DNA from: Nitriliruptoraceae bacterium | Lineage (GTDB): Bacteria; Actinomycetota; Nitriliruptoria; Nitriliruptorales; Nitriliruptoraceae | NCBI GenBank assembly: GCA_003558435.1 | Contig: PWLR01000123.1 | Coordinates: forward strand, 1-37,763 | DNA: 37,763 nt | Reading direction: 5' to 3' | Shown here: piece by piece, positions 32,625 through 37,763 of the stretch | How positions within the stretch are numbered: the stretch's first letter is position 1 | How the letters are laid out: each line of letters begins with the position of its first letter | Made by a program: the position numbers and the translations under genes | Notes under the pieces: generated by a model | Database searches by the model: none | What the model was told of the DNA's origin: nothing | What the model saw: only the letters and a program-made list of their open reading frames with translations

Positions 32625-33890
32625 ATGACCGACGATCTACTCGAGGAAGCCGCCGCCCGGTTCGAGGAGGCCTGCGAGCACACGGATCTGTCCGAGGACA
32701 CCCGTGAACGGCTCCGGCGACCGATCTCGTCGCTGAAGGTCTCCATCCCGGTGCGGATGGACGACGGCGCGATGGAGACCTTCGCGGGCTACCGGGTCCG
32801 CTACAACGACACGCGAGGTCCGGCCAAGGGCGGCATCCGATTCCACCCCCGGGTCACGGCCGCGGAGGTCACCACGCTGGCGTTCTGGATGACCTTCAAG
32901 ACCGCCGTGATGGACCTGCCCTTCGGGGGCGGGAAGGGTGGGGTGGCCGTCGACCCGAAACGGCTGTCGGTCGCCGAGCTCGAACGTCTCTCCCGCGGCT
33001 ACATCGCCGCGATCGCGGATGTCATCGGGCCGGATATCGACGTGCCGGCACCCGACGTCGCGACCAACGAGCTGGTCATGGGGTGGATGGTCCACGAGTA
33101 CGGCAAGATCCATCGGGGCCACCAGCCGGCGGTGGTCACGGGCAAACCGATCGCTCTCGGCGGCATCCCCGGGCGTTCGAGTGCCACCTCCGACGGCGCG
33201 TTCCAGGTGGTCCGCGAGGTCCGCGGTCGGGTGTTGCCGGATGCGAACGATCCCTCCGTCGCCATCCAGGGCTTCGGCAACGCGGGCGCGCAGTTGGCGT
33301 CCCGGTTGGCGGAGGACGGGTGGCGCGTGGTGGCGGTCAGCGATTCGTCGGCCGCCGTCCACGATCCCGGGGGACTGGACGTCGTCAAGCTCCGTGAGCA
33401 CAAGACCGACACCGGGTCGCTCGCCGACGCACCGGTCGGTGAACCGCTCGAGCCCGAAGCGCTGTTGACCCTGGAGGTCGACGCCCTGGTCCCCGCGGCG
33501 CTCGAGGCGGCGATCCACGAAGGCAACGCCGGGGACGTGCGCGCCACGGTCGTCTTCGAGGTCGCCAACGGCCCCGTGACGGCCGCGGCCGACCGCATCC
33601 TCGACGAACGTGGCGTGGAGATCGTGCCGGACATCCTGGTCAACGCCGGCGGTGTGACGGTGAGCTGGTTCGAATGGATCGCCAACCGTCAGGGCGAACG
33701 CTGGACGGAGGCGACCGTGCGGGCACGTCTCGAGGACCGGATGGTGACCGAGACGCGCGCGATCGTCGAGCTGGCCGACGCTCGTGGACTGCGGTTGCGC
33801 ACCGCGGCCTACGTGCACGCGGTCGAGCGGCTCGCGACGGCGATCGATGCGACCGGGACGACCACACTGTTCGGGGACGGGACCTCCTGA
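32625..33890 (+). CDS. Glutamate/leucine-type amino acid dehydrogenase
   Basis: A 421-residue enzyme of hexameric glutamate dehydrogenase length. Substrate-binding Lys68 is in GPAKGGIRFHP, catalytic Lys104 in PFGGGKGGV and catalytic Asp144 in VPAPDVATNE. The cofactor motif GFGNAGAQLA begins the Rossmann domain, and the C-terminal end has ANGPVTAAAD and DILVNAGGVTVSWFEW. It interconverts 2-oxoglutarate plus ammonia and glutamate with NAD(P)H, linking carbon and nitrogen metabolism. Glutamate is the likely substrate from the overall pattern, although related enzymes use other amino acids. The ATG follows a weak AAGGCGG site. It converges on SURF1 with 59 bases between the stops. Confidence 0.88.
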   Translation: MTDDLLEEAAARFEEACEHTDLSEDTRERLRRPISSLKVSIPVRMDDGAMETFAGYRVRYNDTRGPAKGGIRFHPRVTAAEVTTLAFWMTFKTAVMDLPFGGGKGGVAVDPKRLSVAELERLSRGYIAAIADVIGPDIDVPAPDVATNELVMGWMVHEYGKIHRGHQPAVVTGKPIALGGIPGRSSATSDGAFQVVREVRGRVLPDANDPSVAIQGFGNAGAQLASRLAEDGWRVVAVSDSSAAVHDPGGLDVVKLREHKTDTGSLADAPVGEPLEPEALLTLEVDALVPAALEAAIHEGNAGDVRATVVFEVANGPVTAAADRILDERGVEIVPDILVNAGGVTVSWFEWIANRQGERWTEATVRARLEDRMVTETRAIVELADARGLRLRTAAYVHAVERLATAIDATGTTTLFGDGTS

Positions 33891-33949
33891 TTTCCCGGAG
33901 GCCGTGACCGGACAGGCCGACCGGACGTGCCGGCTGCGCCGACGGACGC

Positions 33950-34873
33950 TCAGCGCGGCGTGCCCGTCAACGGGCGGTTCGGCTGCGGATCACGATGGGA
34001 GCCGCCGCCCCCCTCGTCCGGACCCGCCCCGTCGGGGCCGCGCGGTCCCGGGTCCCCGGGGCCCCGTTCGTCGCCGCCCAGCTCGCCGGGACCGTTCCCG
34101 CCCGCCGTCCGGGCCTCCTCGCCCAGTCGCTTCGCGCGGGTGCGCAACCAGGCCGCGTAGGTGATCAGGGCGATGAGGGCGAAGATGTGCCACTGCACGG
34201 CATACGAGAGGTGATTGCGCTCGTCCAGGGTGGGGGGCCCGGGGGGCACCGGCAGGTCGTCGATACTGGCGGGCCCTTGCGGTTCGGCGTCGATCCGCAG
34301 GACCATCGGGAACAGCGAACCCTCGACCTGACGATCCAACCGTGCGGTATCGGCATGGAACACGCGTCGCAGCGGTCCATCGTCCGGGTCGGTGGGGCCG
34401 AAGCTCGGCTGGCCGACGGGACGTTCCAGGACCCCTTCGACGGTCACCTCACCCGCCTCGGGCGCGGCCTCGGCGACGGGCGGCTCCGACAACGCCGACG
34501 GCACCCACCCCCGTCGGACGAGCACGACGCCACCGTCGGTCAGCTCCAGCGGCGTCAGCACGTGGAAACCCGTCTGGTTCTGGTACGAGTTGTTGCGCTG
34601 TAGGACCTCTTCGGCGCTGCGGTAGGTCCCGGTCACTTCGACCCGCCGGTACTCGAGTCCGGGCTCGTCGACCGTGGCGGTGTTCTGCGGATCAGCCAAC
34701 GCCGCGAGATCGACCGCCGGCTCCGCCAGGCGTGCCTCCGATCGGTCGTTCCGCTCCCGGATGTCCGCGAGCTGACCGAGCTGCCACTGCCCGAGGACGA
34801 CACACGTGACCACCACCGTCAGCACCAGCAGGTGGCCGATCAGTGACTTCGGTCGGAGCAGGTCACGCATCAT
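33950..34873 (-). CDS. SURF1-family cytochrome oxidase assembly protein
   Basis: A 307-residue membrane protein. It has an N-terminal helix (LIGHLLVLTVVVTCVVLGQWQLGQL) containing the family GxWQL motif, an outer domain with YRRVEVTGTY, LQRNNSYQNQTGFHVLTPLEL and VLVRRGWVPS, and a second helix near the C-terminus (HLSYAVQWHIFALIALITYAAWL), where YAVQWxxFA is the family signature. A disordered Gly/Pro/Asp tail of about 60 residues follows. SURF1 proteins help insert haem into cytochrome c oxidase subunit I. The ATG lies 8 bases after TACCCT and lacks a ribosome site; a second ATG follows at once. Confidence 0.88.
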   Translation of the reverse strand: MMRDLLRPKSLIGHLLVLTVVVTCVVLGQWQLGQLADIRERNDRSEARLAEPAVDLAALADPQNTATVDEPGLEYRRVEVTGTYRSAEEVLQRNNSYQNQTGFHVLTPLELTDGGVVLVRRGWVPSALSEPPVAEAAPEAGEVTVEGVLERPVGQPSFGPTDPDDGPLRRVFHADTARLDRQVEGSLFPMVLRIDAEPQGPASIDDLPVPPGPPTLDERNHLSYAVQWHIFALIALITYAAWLRTRAKRLGEEARTAGGNGPGELGGDERGPGDPGPRGPDGAGPDEGGGGSHRDPQPNRPLTGTPR

Positions 34874-34881
34874 CGTCGCCG

Positions 34882-34887
34882 AGGGTA
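34882..34887 (-). promoter_or_regulatory. -10 box of a probable leaderless promoter (SURF1 gene)
   Basis: TACCCT on the minus strand ends 8 bases before the first of two adjacent ATG codons, with no Shine-Dalgarno sequence. Confidence 0.45.
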
Positions 34888-34928
34888 GCGCCGAGTCGTG
34901 CCTGCCTCGCGGCGAGACCCCACCCGCG

Positions 34929-34963
34929 CGATCGAGCCGGCCCTGCAAGGGCCGGCTCGATCG
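34929..34963 (-). terminator. Strong 15-bp hairpin after glpD
   Basis: A perfect 15-bp stem (CGATCGAGCCGGCCC and its complement) with a 5-base loop TGCAA, 21 bases beyond the glpD stop in the direction of transcription and upstream of the SURF1 promoter. It has the same geometry as the hairpin at 9821-9855. Confidence 0.78.
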
Positions 34964-34984
34964 TCCCACGTCCCGACGGTCGGG

Positions 34985-36685
34985 TCAGGCGCGGCTTCCG
35001 ACGCGAACGTCGCGCGCGCCCATGCGGGCGGCATCGGCGGTCTGGTCGTCGGGTTGCTGCTGCGATTCGCGCTCGGCGGCGACCCGGGCTTCGTAGTGTT
35101 CGATCTCGCGCGCCACCTGGTCGTCGTCCCAGCCGAGCACCTCGCCCATCAACGGCGCGGCGTCGCGGGCGGCGGCGAGGCCCCGATCGAAGGTCTCGAT
35201 CGAGATGCGGGTCCGTCGGGCCAGCACGTCATCGATGTGGAGTGCGCCCTCGTGGGCGGCGGCGTACACGACCTCGACCTTGAGGTAGTCGTCCGCACCG
35301 TCGAGGCGTTCACCGAGCTCCGGACGTTCCTCGATCAGTGTCAGGATCTCCTTGATCATCGAGCCATAGCGGCCGAGCAGGTGTTCGACCCGACTGACGT
35401 GGAGCCCCGTCTCCGCGGCCAACGCCTCCCGCCGGTTCCACAGGGCGTGGAAGCCCTCGGCGCCGAGCAGGGGGGTGCGGTCGGTGACCGATGCGGGCAC
35501 CCGTTCGGAGAGGTTCCTGGCGGCGGCGTCGACGGCGTCTTCGGCCATCACCCGGTAGGTGGTGTACTTGCCGCCCGCGACCGTGATCAACCCGGCCACG
35601 GTCTGGACCACGGCGTGCTCCCGCGACAACTGGCTGGTGTCGTCCGACTCGCCGGTCAGCAGCGGACGCAGGCCGGCGAAGACCCCTTCGACGTCCTCGT
35701 GGGTGAGCGGGGTGCGGAGCACGCTGTTGACCTGGTTGAGCACGTACTGGATGTCCTTGGCGGACGCTGCCGGGTGGGCGAGGTCGAGGTTCCAGTCGGT
35801 GTCGGTGGTCCCGATGAGCCAGTGGCGGCCCCACGGGATCACGAACAGCACCGAACTCTCGGTGCGCAGGATCAGGCCGGTGTCACTGTGGACACGATCG
35901 CGCGGGACCACGAGGTGGATGCCCTTGGACGCGCGTACCTTGATCTTGCCGCGCCCCACGTGCTCCTGGATCTCGTCGGTCCACACGCCGGTGGCGTTGA
36001 TGACCTGACGTGCCCGGACGTCGAACTCGTCACCGCTCTCCTGGTCGCTGACCCGGGCACCGACGACGCGCTCGCCCTCGCGGACGAGGTCGACCGCCCG
36101 GGTGGAGATGGTCGTGACCGCTCCGTAGGCCGCGGCGGTGCGCGCGATCTCCATGGTGTGGCGGGCGTCGTCGACCTGGGCGTCGTAGTACTGGATCGCC
36201 CCGATGAGCGCGTCGTCGTTCAACGAGGGCATCAACGCCATCGCCTTCTTCTTCGACAGGTGCTTGTGGCCGGGGACGCTCTTGGCCCCACCCATCCGGT
36301 CGTACATCTGGATGCCGGCACCGATGTAGAACCGCTCCCAGATCCGGTGGCTGAGGGGGAACAGGAACGGCACGGGACGCACGAGGTGCGGGGCGAGGGT
36401 GTTGAGGTGCAGACCTCGCTCCTTGAGTGCCTCGCGGACGAGGCCGAAGTTCATCTGCTCGAGGTAGCGCAGCCCGCCGTGGACCAGTTTCGAGGAACGG
36501 CTGGAGGTCCCGGCTGCGAAGTCCCGCTGTTCGACCAAGGCCACGGTCAGACCGCGCGTGGCCGCGTCGAGGGCCACCCCGGCGCCGGTGACGCCGCCAC
36601 CGATGACGAGGATGTCGAAGGTCTCGTTCCGAAGCTTCTCGAGGTCGGCTCGACGTCGGGTGGGGGACAGGGCTACGGGTTGCAC
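34985..36685 (-). CDS. glpD: Aerobic glycerol-3-phosphate dehydrogenase
   Basis: A 566-residue FAD enzyme, normal length for GlpD. The FAD motif is DILVIGGGVTGAGVALDAATRG, followed by RDFAAGTSSRSSKLVHGGLRYLEQ, the family signature. Further marks are QYYDAQVDDARHTMEIARTA, INATGVWTD, SKGIHLVVPR, FVIPWGRHWLIGTTDTDW, FAGLRPLL and VAGGKYTTYRVMAEDAV. The C-terminal helical DAO_C domain follows to a polar tail. It oxidises glycerol 3-phosphate to dihydroxyacetone phosphate at the membrane and reduces quinone. The GTG start has GGAAGG about 7 bases upstream. Its long leader holds a 9-base inverted repeat, and a strong hairpin ends the transcript. No glycerol kinase or facilitator gene is in view. Confidence 0.93.
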   Translation of the reverse strand: MQPVALSPTRRRADLEKLRNETFDILVIGGGVTGAGVALDAATRGLTVALVEQRDFAAGTSSRSSKLVHGGLRYLEQMNFGLVREALKERGLHLNTLAPHLVRPVPFLFPLSHRIWERFYIGAGIQMYDRMGGAKSVPGHKHLSKKKAMALMPSLNDDALIGAIQYYDAQVDDARHTMEIARTAAAYGAVTTISTRAVDLVREGERVVGARVSDQESGDEFDVRARQVINATGVWTDEIQEHVGRGKIKVRASKGIHLVVPRDRVHSDTGLILRTESSVLFVIPWGRHWLIGTTDTDWNLDLAHPAASAKDIQYVLNQVNSVLRTPLTHEDVEGVFAGLRPLLTGESDDTSQLSREHAVVQTVAGLITVAGGKYTTYRVMAEDAVDAAARNLSERVPASVTDRTPLLGAEGFHALWNRREALAAETGLHVSRVEHLLGRYGSMIKEILTLIEERPELGERLDGADDYLKVEVVYAAAHEGALHIDDVLARRTRISIETFDRGLAAARDAAPLMGEVLGWDDDQVAREIEHYEARVAAERESQQQPDDQTADAARMGARDVRVGSRA

Positions 36686-36746
36686 GCTTCAGCCTTCCGA
36701 TCGGACGGGTCGCTGATACAGGGTGTAGAGGCGGCTTGCAGGTCCG

Positions 36747-36767
36747 CCGGTTCGGCTGCCGAACCGG
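36747..36767. promoter_or_regulatory. 9-base inverted repeat in the glpD leader
   Basis: CCGGTTCGG-CTG-CCGAACCGG lies 62 bases before the glpD start and about 20 bases after a TAGTCT box. It may be an operator for a repressor of glycerol metabolism or an RNA hairpin in the leader. Confidence 0.45.
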
Positions 36768-36784
36768 TGGCCATCGGCGCTTCG

Positions 36785-36790
36785 AGACTA
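36785..36790 (-). promoter_or_regulatory. -10 box candidate for glpD
   Basis: TAGTCT on the minus strand lies 99 bases before the glpD start and would give a leader of about 90 bases including the inverted repeat. Confidence 0.4.
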
Positions 36791-36882
36791 ACGCAGCGCC
36801 TGCCCCGGGGTTCGGGACCATCGGGGCAGGCGGTTCACCGGCGACCCGTTCGCCCGACGGCGGCGGCGGTCGACCCCGTGCC

Positions 36883-36888
36883 TAGACT
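36883..36888 (+). promoter_or_regulatory. -10 box candidate for the alpha/beta hydrolase gene
   Basis: TAGACT lies 58 bases before the ATG at 36947 and is divergent from the glpD box about 95 bases away. Confidence 0.4.
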
Positions 36889-36946
36889 CGGGATCGCGGC
36901 CGTGCGGGGCATCCGGAGCCCCACGTGGCGTCAGGAGATGCATGCG

Positions 36947-37762
36947 ATGACCGACCCGTCCAGCTCGGCACACCGCTACGGCGGGCATCACGACCAGGTG
37001 GCCGACCTGCTGGTGCCCGCCGGGCAACCGCCGCCGGCCGGTTGGCCGACGGTGGTGCTGATCCACGGGGGGTTCTGGCGCGAGCGCTACCGCCGCGACC
37101 TGACCGCGCCATTGGCGCGCGACCTGGCGGCGCATGGCCTCGCGGCATGGAACATCGAGTTCCGGCGTGTCGAGGGCGACGGCGGCTGGCCGGCCACCTT
37201 CGAGGACGTCGGCGCCGCCATCGATCACCTCGCCGGACCGGAGTTGCCGGTCGACTCCGCCCGGATCGTGGTGGTCGGGCACTCGGCAGGAGGTCACCTG
37301 GCGCTGTGGGCCGCGGGACGCTCGGTCCTGCCGGGATCGGCGCCGGGCGCAGCACCGGTCGTCGTGCCTCGCGCTGTGGTGGGGCTGGCACCCGTGGCCG
37401 ACCTGCTGGAGTGTCACCGGTCGGGACTGAGCGAGGGTGCGGCCCGCCAGCTCGTGGGTGGTGATCCCGAGGAGGTGCCGCAGCGGTGGGAGGTCGCCGA
37501 CCCGATGTGCGCACTCGGACATGGTGTCCCGATCCTGCTCGTCCACGGTCTGGACGATGCCGACGTCCCCGTCGAGTTCAGCCGCGCCTACGCCGCCGCG
37601 GCCGCCGAGGTCGGCGACGCGGTGGAACTCGTGACCCCCGCCGCCGACCACATGTCCCTGATCGACCCCGCGGCGGCGTCGTGGGCGACCGCCCGACATC
37701 GGCTGCTCGAGGTGCTCGACGCTCCGGCAGATGGTGGCTCCGGACCGGCAACGGTGACGTGA
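36947..37762 (+). CDS. Alpha/beta hydrolase (esterase/kynurenine formamidase-like)
   Basis: A 271-residue cytoplasmic hydrolase. The oxyanion motif HGGFW starts at His40, the nucleophile Ser113 is in GHSAGG, the acid is in HGLDDADVP and the catalytic histidine in ADHMSLID. The HGGxW motif together with GHSAGG is typical of carboxylesterases and kynurenine formamidase-like proteins. No tryptophan-breakdown gene is adjacent, so the substrate is open. The chosen ATG has AGGAG 9 bases upstream; an in-frame ATG three codons earlier almost touches the site. The gene is complete, ending one base before the window edge. Confidence 0.87.
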   Translation: MTDPSSSAHRYGGHHDQVADLLVPAGQPPPAGWPTVVLIHGGFWRERYRRDLTAPLARDLAAHGLAAWNIEFRRVEGDGGWPATFEDVGAAIDHLAGPELPVDSARIVVVGHSAGGHLALWAAGRSVLPGSAPGAAPVVVPRAVVGLAPVADLLECHRSGLSEGAARQLVGGDPEEVPQRWEVADPMCALGHGVPILLVHGLDDADVPVEFSRAYAAAAAEVGDAVELVTPAADHMSLIDPAAASWATARHRLLEVLDAPADGGSGPATVT

Positions 37763-37763
37763 G

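Noticed and set aside
34898..36946. Long plus-strand frame continuous with the alpha/beta hydrolase
   Set aside because: It is antisense to glpD; the hydrolase has its own ribosome site and a normal family N-terminus at 36947.
1..37763. tRNA, rRNA, CRISPR arrays, insertion sequences, phage genes
   Set aside because: I looked for cloverleaf ends, rRNA-like segments, regularly spaced repeats and transposase or integrase motifs and saw none; short tandem repeats at 8405 and 21939 lack spacers.

Overview
The window is one 37.8-kb stretch of very GC-rich DNA (about 70% by eye), densely packed with genes that mostly start with GTG or ATG and are often joined by 1-8 base overlaps. Gene content points to an actinobacterium: an F420/FMN-type PPOX protein, a MarP-like CvpA-trypsin protease, a SNF2 helicase with a SWIM partner, a DrrAB-type ABC exporter and TAnnnT -10 boxes placed just before start codons. 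The exact lineage (a deep-branching class such as Nitriliruptoria or Acidimicrobiia is possible) is inference. I saw no rRNA, tRNA, CRISPR array, transposase or phage gene, so this looks like chromosomal backbone.

Layout. 1-810: 5' part of a succinate dehydrogenase/fumarate reductase flavoprotein (minus). 921-2725: PPOX protein and MFS transporter (minus, coupled). 2770-5535: membrane PAS-GGDEF-EAL protein (minus). 5657-8253: hemolysin III-family protein, then an ABC exporter ATPase and permease (plus). 8138-10168: candidate small membrane protein, MarP-like protease and an 88-residue unknown (minus). 10635-14677: SNF2 helicase plus SWIM zinc-finger protein. 14656-16584 (minus) and 16754-17527 (plus): AtuA-family protein and a divergent SDR. 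17757-19250: secreted M23 peptidase with coiled coil. 19277-20778: GNAT acetyltransferase and YczE-like membrane protein (minus). 20868-20963: a 31-residue membrane microprotein. 21015-21875: DapA-family protein without the usual active-site residues. 22019-23629: membrane molybdopterin oxidoreductase. 23808-27484: solute-binding lipoprotein, histidine kinase and a tail-to-tail LuxR-type regulator. 27896-32554: four-gene operon for modified membrane fatty acids (FAD oxidoreductase, DUF1365, two CFA-synthase-family methyltransferases). 32625-37762: Glu/Leu dehydrogenase, SURF1, GlpD and an alpha/beta hydrolase.

How the genes may work together. Several encode respiratory or membrane functions: SdhA and GlpD feed the quinone pool, SURF1 assists cytochrome oxidase assembly, and the 27896-32554 operon probably alters unsaturated acyl chains in situ. 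The lipoprotein-kinase-regulator group looks like a three-part sensory system, because a binding protein is present without any permease or ATPase. It lies next to the lipid operon, which it might control; that link is inference.

Most unusual points: the compact lipid-modification operon with two different methyltransferases; the orphan binding protein with its kinase and regulator, whose kinase and regulator genes overlap by 165 bases tail to tail; six genes with the -10 box 6-8 bases before the start codon (probable leaderless transcripts); a 31-residue membrane microprotein; a DapA-fold protein with both key catalytic residues replaced; and an internal twin-arginine motif after membrane helices in the molybdoenzyme.
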